A stretch of DNA of 61,787 bases, taken from NCBI GenBank assembly GCA_017469845.1, contig JAFUFP010000012.1, positions 1 to 61,787 on the forward strand, read 5' to 3'. Below are positions 1 through 8,176 of the stretch, one piece after another. Made by a program: the position numbers and the translations under genes. Numbering within the stretch: the first letter of the stretch is position 1; each line of letters starts with the position of its first letter. The notes below the pieces were generated by a model. That model made no database searches. It worked only from the letters and a program-made list of their open reading frames with translations, and was not told the DNA's origin. The DNA comes from Bacteroidales bacterium (lineage in GTDB: Bacteria; Bacteroidota; Bacteroidia; Bacteroidales; UBA932).

Positions 1-1877
1 AACGGGGCTTCGATTCAGACCTTCGCTTGCGCTGAGCCCCCCTCTTAACCTTCCGTCACCGGGCAGGTGTCAGGCCATATTCGTCATCTTAACGATTTAG
101 CATAGCCATGTGTTTTTGGTAAACAGTCGCCTGGGCCATTTCTCTGCGCCCATGTTGCCATGGGTCCCCTTCTCCCGAAGTTACGGGGTAAATTTGCCTA
201 GTTCCTTAGCCGTGATTCACTCGAGCACCTTAGGATTCTCTCCTCACCCACCTGTGTCGGTTTACGGTACGGGATGCCATGCGCTACACGGATCGGCGGT
301 TTTCTTGCAAGTATGGTTACCTGGTCTGTCGCCTCGCCCGAAGGCTCGGCGTACTTTCGGCTTTCGGTCTCCCTACGGCCTTCAACGGGGACTTCCGTCG
401 CCCCGCGCCAGTGTCACTCCTCGGTCCCGTCGCTCCCTGCATGGCATGTTCCGGAATCTTGACCGGATGTCCATCACGATCCCCTCTCGGGTTACGCTTA
501 GTCCCCGACTTACCCTGATCCGTTTAACGTTGTTCAGGAAACCTGGGGTTTTCGGTGTGGATATTTCCATATCCATTGTCGTTACTTATGCCTACATTTT
601 CTTTTCCGGACGCTCCAGCAAACCTCACGGTTCACCTTCTGCGCTGTCCGCAATGCTCCCCTACCACTGAAGTTAAACTTCAGTCCAGAGCTTCGGCTGT
701 GGTCTTAATGCCCGCTCATCATCCACGCGGCGCCGCTCGACTAGTGAGCTGTTACGCACTCTTTGAATGAATAGCTGCTTCCAAGCTAACATCCTAGCTG
801 TCTCTGCGATGCCACCTCGTTCTGTCTCAACTTAAACCACTATTGGGGGCCTTGGCTGCTGGTCTGGGCTCTTACCCTTTCGCCACCGGATATTAGCACC
901 CGATGACTCACTCCCGACGATCACTTCACCCCATTCGGAGTTTATCTGGGATTGATAGGCGGCGAAGCCCTCTCTCCCAATCAGTCGCTCTACCTGAATG
1001 AAGCTGCGTCGAGGCTGTCCCTAAAGACATTTCGGGGAGTACGAGCTATCTCCCAGTTTGATTGGCCTTTCACTCCTACCCTCACCTCATCCAAGCCCTT
1101 TTCAACGGAAACTGGTTCGGGCCTCCAGAGCGTGTTACCGCTCCTTCACCCTGGACAAGGGTAGATCACTAGGTTTCGCGTCTGCTCACGCCGACTGAAC
1201 GCCCTGTTCAGACTCGCTCTCGCTGCGGCTCCGCCACTGAATGGCTTAACCTCGCCGACGTGATGCAACTCGTAGGCTCATTATGCAAAAGGCACGCCGT
1301 CGTCCCGAAGGACTCCGACCGCTTGTAAACGAACGGTTTCAGGTTCTATTTCACTCCCCTGTTCGGGGTGCTTCCCACCTTTCCCTCACGGTACTGGTAC
1401 ACTATCGGTCTTCCGGAAGTGTTTAGCCTTTCGGGATGGTCCCCGATGATTCAGACAGGATTCCACGTGTCCCGCCCTACTCAGGTGGTAATCTCTCTCG
1501 TCTCCGTTGCCCGTACGGGGGTGTCACCCTCTTCGCCGCGCCTTTCCGGGCGCTTCCGGTTCCTTCCTCGAGAACTTGTGATTACTCCTACAACCCCGCA
1601 TGCGCCGTAACGCACACGGTTTAGGCTCTGTCCCTTTCGATCGCCACTACTCAGGATATCGATATTTCTTCCTCTTCCTGCGGGTACTAAGATGTTTCAG
1701 TTCCCCGCGTTCGCTCCAGATGAACTCTGGTGACAGGTCTTCAACCTGCCGGGTTGCCCCATTCGGAAATGCGCGGATCACGTCCTGTTTGCGGATCCCC
1801 GCGCCTTATCGCAGCTTACCACGTCCTTCGTCGCCTCCGGAAGCCAAGGCATCCTCCGTTCGCTCTTATCCTCTTTC
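1..1877 (-). rRNA. rrl: 23S ribosomal RNA, 5' part (3' end beyond window)
   Basis: The reverse complement reads as bacterial large-subunit rRNA. Conserved blocks include the GGATGCC segment near the 5' end, the stretch around TTTCCGAATGGGG, and the run GGTTAAG...CGAAGCCCC corresponding to roughly position 1900 of the E. coli molecule at the window edge. The 5' end is placed by analogy with E. coli, about 23 bases before GGATGCC, so it is accurate to within some ten bases. About 1.9 kb of an expected 2.9 kb is present; the 3' third and any 5S gene lie left of the window. No large insertion is apparent. There is no 16S gene or tRNA spacer upstream, which is unusual. Open frames on either strand inside this region are not genes. 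Confidence 0.97.
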
Positions 1878-2108
1878 TCACTTGTGAATCTCTTGCGACT
1901 TTGCGCCCTGTCCTCCCGGACAGGACCTGTCTCAAAGATCTTTTGAACTCGTTTTGCCATGAAATTGCAGTTCCCATCGCGCAACTAACGATTTGACTCG
2001 TTTCGTTTATACTCGATAACAACTGAATTTGTCTTCTTTCTCTTTTACCTCTGTTCTCTCTCAGTATTGTCAATGATCTCGGCCGTTTGGAATCGTTGTT
2101 TCTCAAAC
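1878..2108 (-). other. Leader of the 23S transcript
   Basis: About 230 bases lie between the predicted transcription start and the 23S 5' end. A stem-loop at 1905-1926 (nine paired positions, tetraloop GGGA on the transcribed strand) may be part of processing. A boxA-like sequence, GATCTTTGA on the minus strand near 1932-1942, could serve transcription antitermination as in rRNA leaders; this is inference. No tRNA-Ile or tRNA-Ala, which usually sit in Bacteroidales 16S-23S spacers, can be found here. Confidence 0.6.
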
Positions 2109-2114
2109 GGGCTG

Positions 2115-2145
2115 CAAAGATACGCACTTTTTCTTTCCCTCCAAA
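2115..2145 (-). promoter_or_regulatory. Promoter of the 23S unit
   Basis: On the minus strand TTTG (2142-2145) is followed by 19 bases and then TATCTTTG (2115-2122), an exact match to the Bacteroidota vegetative promoter. An A/T-rich stretch just upstream (2146-2180) could act as an UP element. Transcription would start near 2108, about 230 bases before 23S. Confidence 0.85.
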
Positions 2146-2339
2146 TCTTTTTCGAAAAAATTTGCGAAAAATTTCACTTTAAACGTTCCATAGAGGGTAC
2201 CTGGGCCTGTTCATCGGGAAGAAAACGGGGTTTTCGCCTGCCATTGACCTTTATTCGGTGTCCGGAATAACCTGAGCTGCCCCGTCCCTATTATATATAA
2301 TATAGAGTATGCGGTCAAAAGATGGACGGCGTCCCCATA

Positions 2340-2370
2340 TTGGAAAGCTTGATCAAAAAACTTATTTTTG
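2340..2370 (+). promoter_or_regulatory. Promoter of the OPT transporter gene
   Basis: TTG (2340-2342), 20 bases, TATTTTTG (2363-2370). The start would be near 2376. It lies downstream of the in-frame ATG at 2322, so that upstream codon cannot be the start, which supports the ATG at 2424. Confidence 0.75.
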
Positions 2371-2423
2371 TCTTCGCCTCCTGTGATCCGGAGGCTATAC
2401 GGACGGAACAAAACATCTTTCAT

Positions 2424-4400
2424 ATGGAAAAAAGCAATTATTCTCTGCCTGAAAACGCCCAAAGGGAACTCAAGCCGGGTGAGGAATACAAACCCATCCT
2501 CAAGCCCGAAGGCGTATTCAAGGAAGTTACCCCCTACTCAGTTTGCATGGGTATACTCATGGTGATCCTCTTCTCAGCCGCCGCAGCATACCTCGGCCTG
2601 AAAGTCGGACAGGTATTCGAAGCCGCGATACCGATAGCCATCATAGCGGTCGGCCTCACCGGAGCGCTGGGCAAGAAGGACGGACTGAGCCAGAACGTCA
2701 TCATCCAGTCCATCGGAGGATGTTCGGGCGCAGTGGTGGCCGGAGCCATCTTCACTCTCCCCGCCATCTACATCCTGGGAGTGGAAGTGAACTTCTGGCA
2801 GATGTTCCTCTCTTCCCTGCTGGGAGGAGTTCTGGGCATCCTTTTCCTCATTCCTTTCAGGAAATACTTCGTCAAGGAGATGCACGGAAAATATCCGTTC
2901 CCTGAGGCTACCGCCACAACCCAGGTCCTCGTCAGCGGAGAAAGCGGAGGAAGCGGAGCGAAGACTCTCGTGATCAGCGGTCTGATCGGTGGATTGTATG
3001 ATTTTATCGTGGCGACATTCGGAGCCTGGAGCGAAACCCTTACCACGACTGTACTCGGAATCGGCCAGACGATAGCCGACAAAGCCAAGGTCGTCCTCAA
3101 GCTCAACACCGGCGCAGCCGTCCTCGGACTGGGTTACATCATCGGTCTCAAATACGCATTCATCATCTGCTGCGGTTCACTCCTCGTCTGGCTGGTGATC
3201 ATCCCCCTTATGAATCTCATTTGGGGAGCTGATGTGATCGACCTTATGAATACCGGCGTGACGAGCACAATCGGTCAGATGAGCGCCGACCAGATCTTCA
3301 AGGACTACGCAAGGCATATCGGCATCGGCGGTATCGCTACCGCCGGCATCATAGGTATCATCAAGTCATTCGGCGTTATCAAATCGGCGGTCGGACTGGC
3401 TGTCGGTGAGTTCGGAAAGAAAGGGAACGCTTCAGCCGCAAAGGGCCCCCGCACGGATGAAGACATCGCGATGAAGAACATCGTCTTCGGTATCGCGATA
3501 GCTCTTCTGTGCATCTTCGCCTTCTTCGCTTTCGGAGGTGTAGTGAACAACATCTGGCAGGCCCTCGTCGCCCTGGTGATCGTGGCTCTGATATCATTCC
3601 TCTTCACGACAGTTGCCGCCAACGCGATAGCGATCGTGGGCTCCAACCCTGTAAGCGGTATGACACTGATGACCCTCATCATAGCCTCCCTGATTCTTGT
3701 GGCCGTAGGTCTCAAGGGCAATGCCGGCATGGCGGCCGCCCTCATCATCGGAGGAGTTGTCTGTACCGCTCTTTCTATGGCCGGTTCCTTCATCACCGAC
3801 CTCAAGATCGGATACTGGATCGGTACGACGCCCAAGAAACAGGAAACCTGGAAATTCGTCGGAACTTTGGTTGCGGCAGCCACCGTCTGCGGAGTGATGC
3901 TGGTCCTCAACAAGACCTACGGATTCACAGGCGACAACGCCCTCGTTGCGCCTCAGGCGAATGCAATGGCAGCCGTCATCCAGCCCATGATGAACGGAGG
4001 TGGAGCACCTTGGCTTCTCTACGGAATCGGCGCAGCCATAGCGATCATCCTTACTCTCCTCAAGGTTCCCGCTCTTCCTTTCGCTCTGGGAATGTTCATC
4101 CCCATCGATCTGAACCTTCCCCTTCTCATCGGAGGAGGAATCTCCTGGTATGTCGGATCGAGGAGCAAAGACGCGGCCGTCAACAACGCCAGGACGGAGA
4201 AAGGAACCCTCATCGCATCCGGATTCATAGCCGGAGGTGCGCTGATGGGAGTCGTCAGTGCGATTCTCCGCTTCGCGAATGTCGACCTGTTCATGACCGC
4301 ATGGAACGAAAAGTGGGGCGAGGCCATCTCCATCATTCCTTTCGTTTGCCTCATCGCTTACATGATCTACGCGTCAATGAAACTTGACAAGAAGCAATAG
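2424..4400 (+). CDS. OPT family oligopeptide transporter
   Basis: Inner-membrane transporter of the oligopeptide transporter (OPT) family, expected to import small peptides or metal chelates by proton coupling. The 658-residue product has about 14 or more hydrophobic segments. It opens with a hydrophilic tail and then the segment PYSVCMGILMVILFSAAAAY followed by LGLKVGQVFEAAIPIAI, characteristic of the bacterial branch of this family. The start at 2424 is chosen because the promoter lies between the longer in-frame ATG at 2322 and this one. It is a single-gene unit, divergent from the 23S promoter and closed by a strong terminator at 4427. The exact substrate cannot be told from sequence. Confidence 0.93.
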   Translation: MEKSNYSLPENAQRELKPGEEYKPILKPEGVFKEVTPYSVCMGILMVILFSAAAAYLGLKVGQVFEAAIPIAIIAVGLTGALGKKDGLSQNVIIQSIGGCSGAVVAGAIFTLPAIYILGVEVNFWQMFLSSLLGGVLGILFLIPFRKYFVKEMHGKYPFPEATATTQVLVSGESGGSGAKTLVISGLIGGLYDFIVATFGAWSETLTTTVLGIGQTIADKAKVVLKLNTGAAVLGLGYIIGLKYAFIICCGSLLVWLVIIPLMNLIWGADVIDLMNTGVTSTIGQMSADQIFKDYARHIGIGGIATAGIIGIIKSFGVIKSAVGLAVGEFGKKGNASAAKGPRTDEDIAMKNIVFGIAIALLCIFAFFAFGGVVNNIWQALVALVIVALISFLFTTVAANAIAIVGSNPVSGMTLMTLIIASLILVAVGLKGNAGMAAALIIGGVVCTALSMAGSFITDLKIGYWIGTTPKKQETWKFVGTLVAAATVCGVMLVLNKTYGFTGDNALVAPQANAMAAVIQPMMNGGGAPWLLYGIGAAIAIILTLLKVPALPFALGMFIPIDLNLPLLIGGGISWYVGSRSKDAAVNNARTEKGTLIASGFIAGGALMGVVSAILRFANVDLFMTAWNEKWGEAISIIPFVCLIAYMIYASMKLDKKQ

Positions 4401-4426
4401 GCCGATTCGGCATTCCCGTAATCTGA

Positions 4427-4462
4427 AAAGGGCTCCAGTTTTACGCTGGGGCCCTTTCATTA
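4427..4462 (+). terminator. Intrinsic terminator after the OPT gene
   Basis: Twelve-base inverted repeat 4427-4438 / 4446-4457 (one G-U pair) with a 7-base loop. The arms begin AAAGGGC and end GCCCTTT, so T residues close the stem. It may serve the convergent kbl gene as well. Confidence 0.8.
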
Positions 4463-4490
4463 TTGTATCGGTTCGGAATACCGGAACTCA

Positions 4491-5681
4491 TCATTTGATG
4501 ACACCGAGCTTCTTCCCGACCTTTATGAATGCAGCGATCGCCTTGTCGAGATGCTCTCTCTTGTGGGCAGCGGAGAGCTGGACCCTGATCCTTGCCTGTC
4601 CTTTGGGGACGACAGGGTAATAGAATCCGGTGACGAAGATGTTCTCCTTGGCCATCTCGGCCGCGAACTCCTGTGAAAGTTTGGCGTCATACAGCATGAC
4701 GGCACAAATTGCGGACTGGGTGGGCTTGATATCGAATCCCGCCGCGAGCATCTTCTCACGGAAATATTCGACATTCTCCTGCTGACGATCGTGAAGTTCA
4801 TTGCTTTCGGAAAGCATCTTGAACATCTCGATGCCGGCGGCGACTATCATAGGAGGAAGGGAATTCGAGAACAGGTAAGGCCTTGACCTCTGACGGAGCA
4901 TGTCGATGATTTCCTTGCGGCCGGTCGTGAAGCCTCCGACCGTTCCACCGAATGCTTTACCGAGCGTTCCGGTGAAGATGTCGATTTTGCCGTAGCAATT
5001 GAACTGCTCAGCGACACCTCTTCCGGTCTTGCCGACCACTCCAGCTGAATGGCTCTCGTCAACCATCACGAGGGCGTCATATTTCTCTGCGAGCTCACAT
5101 ATCTTGTCCATGGGAGCGACGTTTCCATCCATCGAGAACACTCCGTCGGTGCAGATGATGCGGAATCTCTGGGCCTGAGCCTCCTTGAGGCAGCGCTCGA
5201 GATCTTCCATGTCAGCGTTGGCATAACGGTAGCGGACCGCTTTGCACAGGCGCACTCCGTCGATGATCGAAGCATGGTTCAGCGAATCGGATATGATGGC
5301 GTCTTCCGCCGTGAGCAGAGGTTCGAAAACACCGCCGTTGGCGTCGAAGCAGGAAGCGTAGAGAATCGTGTCCTCGGTATGGAAGAAATCCGAAATCGCT
5401 TTCTCCAACTGTTTGTGGAGATCCTGCGTTCCGCAGATGAAGCGGACGGATGACATTCCGAATCCATGTGTCTTCATGGCCTCTTCCGCGGCAGCGATCA
5501 GCCTCGGTGAATCAGCCAACCCGAGATAGTTGTTGGCGCAGAAATTAAGGGCTTTGGATCCGTCCTCAAGAAGAATCTCCGCACTTTGTGCGGAAACGAT
5601 GTTGCGCTCATTCTTGTAAAGGCCTGCCTCCTTGATCGAGGCGAGCTCATCCTGGAGATGTTTCTGGAATTTTCCGTACAT
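4491..5681 (-). CDS. kbl: Glycine C-acetyltransferase (2-amino-3-ketobutyrate CoA ligase)
   Basis: PLP enzyme that splits 2-amino-3-ketobutyrate with CoA into glycine and acetyl-CoA, the second step of threonine breakdown. At 396 residues it has the usual length of the family. The PLP-binding lysine is K242 in TGTLGKAFGG; the aspartate in VMVDESHSAG and the substrate-site sequence NFCANNYLGL are typical of the alpha-oxoamine synthase group. It is transcribed away from the threonine dehydrogenase gene at 5882, which makes its substrate, so the pair forms a divergent pathway unit. The two starts are 200 bp apart and the promoters could be co-regulated. Identification is firm because of both motifs and neighbour. 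Confidence 0.95.
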   Translation of the reverse strand: MYGKFQKHLQDELASIKEAGLYKNERNIVSAQSAEILLEDGSKALNFCANNYLGLADSPRLIAAAEEAMKTHGFGMSSVRFICGTQDLHKQLEKAISDFFHTEDTILYASCFDANGGVFEPLLTAEDAIISDSLNHASIIDGVRLCKAVRYRYANADMEDLERCLKEAQAQRFRIICTDGVFSMDGNVAPMDKICELAEKYDALVMVDESHSAGVVGKTGRGVAEQFNCYGKIDIFTGTLGKAFGGTVGGFTTGRKEIIDMLRQRSRPYLFSNSLPPMIVAAGIEMFKMLSESNELHDRQQENVEYFREKMLAAGFDIKPTQSAICAVMLYDAKLSQEFAAEMAKENIFVTGFYYPVVPKGQARIRVQLSAAHKREHLDKAIAAFIKVGKKLGVIK

Positions 5682-5716
5682 GGTATGTAAGTTTTTGTGT
5701 TATCAAAAAAGTACCA

Positions 5717-5748
5717 TAAAGTTAGGGACAAAATCCAAATAAGCCAAA
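5717..5748 (-). promoter_or_regulatory. Promoter of kbl
   Basis: Minus strand TTTG (5745-5748), 20 bases, TAACTTTA (5717-5724); the final base differs from the TAnnTTTG consensus. Confidence 0.55.
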
Positions 5749-5825
5749 CACCTTACATATTTTTTGATTTCAAATCAATTTTCAACTATTCTGTCACCAC
5801 ATATCACTCTTTCACGAAAAAAAGT

Positions 5826-5833
5826 TAACTTTG
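5826..5833 (+). promoter_or_regulatory. -7 box of tdh
   Basis: TAACTTTG matches the Bacteroidota -7 element about 50 bases before the start codon. No TTG is visible at the expected -33 distance, so an activator may be needed. Confidence 0.5.
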
Positions 5834-5881
5834 TGGCCGTGGAAAGGCTATCAACCACATAAGTCATACACTGATTAGGGA

Positions 5882-6841
5882 ATGAAGAATGTACTTGTCA
5901 TAGGATCCACCGGCCAGATCGGATCCGAACTTACGATGAAACTCAGGGGCTTATACCCTGACGGAAACATTGTCGCAGGATTCATCAGAGGCGCCGAGCC
6001 CAAGGGAGTCCTTCTTGAAAGCGGTCCTGCCGAAGAGGCTGACGTGAGGAACGCCGGGCAACTTGCCGCCATCGTGGACAAATACAAGATCGATACGATC
6101 TACAATCTCGCCGCGCTTCTTTCGGCGGTCGCCGAAAAGAAACCCCTCCTCGCTTGGGATATCCAGATGAACGGACTTCTCAACATCCTTGAAGTCTCCA
6201 GGGAAAAGGGATGCGCCGTATTCACGCCCAGTTCAATCGGATCTTTCGGTCCCGACACACCTCATGTGAACACTCCCCAGGATACGATCCAAAGACCCAA
6301 ATCCATGTACGGTGTGACGAAGGTGGCCACTGAACTCCTCAGCGACTACTATCATCTCAAATTCGGTGTAGACACAAGATCGGTACGCTTCCCCGGCCTC
6401 ATCTCCAGCGTCACCCTGCCAGGAGGTGGAACAACCGACTACGCAGTCGAGATCTTCTACGCCGCAGTCAAGGGCGAAGAGTTCGTCTGCCCCATCGCTC
6501 CCGGCACATTCATGGACATGATGTACATGAGCGATGCACTCAAAGCGGCAGTCGAAATCATGGAGGCCGATCCCGCGAAACTCATCCACCGCAATTCATT
6601 CAACATCGCGTCAATGAGTTTCGATCCCGAGATCATCTATTCCGCCATCAAGAAGAGGATTCCTGATTTCAAGATGAGATACGAAGTGGATCCCGTCCGT
6701 GAAGCGATCGCGCAGTCATGGCCTGACAAGATGGACGATTCATGCGCAAGGAACGAATGGGGATGGAAACCGGATGTGTCCTTCGAGCAGATGGTGGACA
6801 TCATGATTGAAGCTTTGAGGAAAAAACTGAACCAATCATAA
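5882..6841 (+). CDS. tdh: L-threonine 3-dehydrogenase, epimerase-like (SDR) type
   Basis: Oxidises L-threonine with NAD to 2-amino-3-ketobutyrate, which Kbl then cleaves. The protein (319 residues) is an extended short-chain dehydrogenase: Rossmann motif GSTGQIG at residues 8-14, catalytic Y143 and K147 in SMYGVTK, and the SSIGSFGPDTP segment typical of the non-zinc threonine dehydrogenases of cold-adapted Flavobacteria and Bacteroidota. It is therefore not related to the zinc-dependent E. coli Tdh. It lies head to head with kbl, which strongly supports the assignment. A terminator follows at 6867. Confidence 0.92.
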   Translation: MKNVLVIGSTGQIGSELTMKLRGLYPDGNIVAGFIRGAEPKGVLLESGPAEEADVRNAGQLAAIVDKYKIDTIYNLAALLSAVAEKKPLLAWDIQMNGLLNILEVSREKGCAVFTPSSIGSFGPDTPHVNTPQDTIQRPKSMYGVTKVATELLSDYYHLKFGVDTRSVRFPGLISSVTLPGGGTTDYAVEIFYAAVKGEEFVCPIAPGTFMDMMYMSDALKAAVEIMEADPAKLIHRNSFNIASMSFDPEIIYSAIKKRIPDFKMRYEVDPVREAIAQSWPDKMDDSCARNEWGWKPDVSFEQMVDIMIEALRKKLNQS

Positions 6842-6866
6842 TCGACACAACAAACGACAAGAACGG

Positions 6867-6897
6867 AAGAGCCCGACCAGATGGCCGGGCTCTTTCG
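6867..6897 (+). terminator. Terminator after tdh (probably bidirectional with pepT)
   Basis: Nine-base perfect stem AAGAGCCCG (6867-6875) / CGGGCTCTT (6886-6894) with T residues after it, between two convergent genes. Confidence 0.8.
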
Positions 6898-6927
6898 TTC
6901 ATTGAATCGCCTTTCGGCGTAAGGGTT

Positions 6928-8148
6928 CTACTCGGAGAACAACTTTATGATGTTCAGTATGACAGCGGAGGCCTTCTCGATGCTTTCGAGAGGGACAAAT
7001 TCCATCTTGCCGTGGAAATTCAGTCCGCCGGCGAAAATGTTGGGACAAGGAAGGCCCTTGAAGCTGAGATTGGCGCCGTCGGTTCCGCCGCGGATCGGCT
7101 GGATCTTGGCTTTGATGCCGGCTATCTCCATCGCTTTCACGGCCTTGTCAATTATATGATAATGCGGCTCAACCTGAAGTCTCATATTGTAATACTGGTC
7201 CTTCACATCTGCCGTGGCGGTACCCTCACCGTATTTAGAGTTGATGAAATCCACCGCCTTATGGATCATCAGTTTCCTTTGCTCGAATTTCTCGGTGTCA
7301 TGGTCGCGGATGATGTAGGCGAAGTCGGCCTCCTCAACGCTGCCCTTATATGATATAAGGTGGAAAAAGCCTTCGTAACCTTCAGTGTATTCGGGACGCT
7401 GCTCCACCGGGAGAAGCGAATTGAGTTCCATTCCGATCAGTATGGCGTTCTTCATCTTGCCTTTGGCGTATCCGGGATGGACGTTCATTCCCTGGATATG
7501 GATTTTGGCGGAAGCGGCATTGAAATTCTCGTATTCAAGTTCTCCGATCTCACCTCCGTCCATCGTGTAGGCGTAGTCCGCACCGAATTTCTCCACATCG
7601 AACTTCACCACACCGCGACCGATTTCCTCGTCGGGAGTGAAGCCGATCTTGATTTCGCCGTGCTTGAACTCAGGATGCTCCATGATGTACTGGGCAGCGT
7701 TCATGATTTCGGCGACTCCGGCTTTGTCGTCAGCTCCCAAAAGCGTCGTTCCGTCGGTCGTTATGAGGGTCTGACCGATATAGTGGAGCATTTCCGGGAA
7801 CTCGGAAGGTTTGAGATAAAGACCTTCGACGCCCTTAAGCGCGATGTCTCCACCGTCATAGTGCTCTATGATCTGAGGCTTGACATCCTTACCCGAAGCA
7901 TCGGGAGCGGTATCGACATGGGCGATGAATCCTACTTTGGGGACATCCTTGTCAAGATTCGAAGGGATCGTTCCCATCACATAACCCCACTCGTCAAGCT
8001 CGGCCTTGATGCCCATGGCATTCAATTCTTCACAAAGCATTCTGAGAAGGTCCATTTCCTTCATGGCGCTTGGCTGGCTCTCAGACTCTTCATTTGACTG
8101 AGTGTCGACTGAGACATATCTCAGAAATCTATCCAGAATATTCTCCAT
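6928..8148 (-). CDS. pepT: Peptidase T (tripeptide aminopeptidase)
   Basis: Cytoplasmic di-zinc M20B peptidase that removes the N-terminal residue of tripeptides. 406 residues, the family's normal size. Metal and catalytic residues are visible: H77 and D79 in IAHVDTAPD, the aspartate in LLGADDKAG, the two glutamates in FTPDEEIGRG, the metal aspartate in TMDGGEIGELE, and IRGGTDGANLSFKG near the C terminus. It is the last gene of the guaB-led operon, 28 bases after the OstA-like gene. A transcriptional link with outer-membrane biogenesis genes is probably positional only. Confidence 0.95.
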   Translation of the reverse strand: MENILDRFLRYVSVDTQSNEESESQPSAMKEMDLLRMLCEELNAMGIKAELDEWGYVMGTIPSNLDKDVPKVGFIAHVDTAPDASGKDVKPQIIEHYDGGDIALKGVEGLYLKPSEFPEMLHYIGQTLITTDGTTLLGADDKAGVAEIMNAAQYIMEHPEFKHGEIKIGFTPDEEIGRGVVKFDVEKFGADYAYTMDGGEIGELEYENFNAASAKIHIQGMNVHPGYAKGKMKNAILIGMELNSLLPVEQRPEYTEGYEGFFHLISYKGSVEEADFAYIIRDHDTEKFEQRKLMIHKAVDFINSKYGEGTATADVKDQYYNMRLQVEPHYHIIDKAVKAMEIAGIKAKIQPIRGGTDGANLSFKGLPCPNIFAGGLNFHGKMEFVPLESIEKASAVILNIIKLFSE

Positions 8149-8176
8149 ATCAATTGTTGTTTTGGTTTTCAGATTG

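Noticed and set aside
110..2127. Several open frames on both strands, some over 100 codons
   Set aside because: They lie in 23S rRNA and its leader; the reading frames have no protein-like features.
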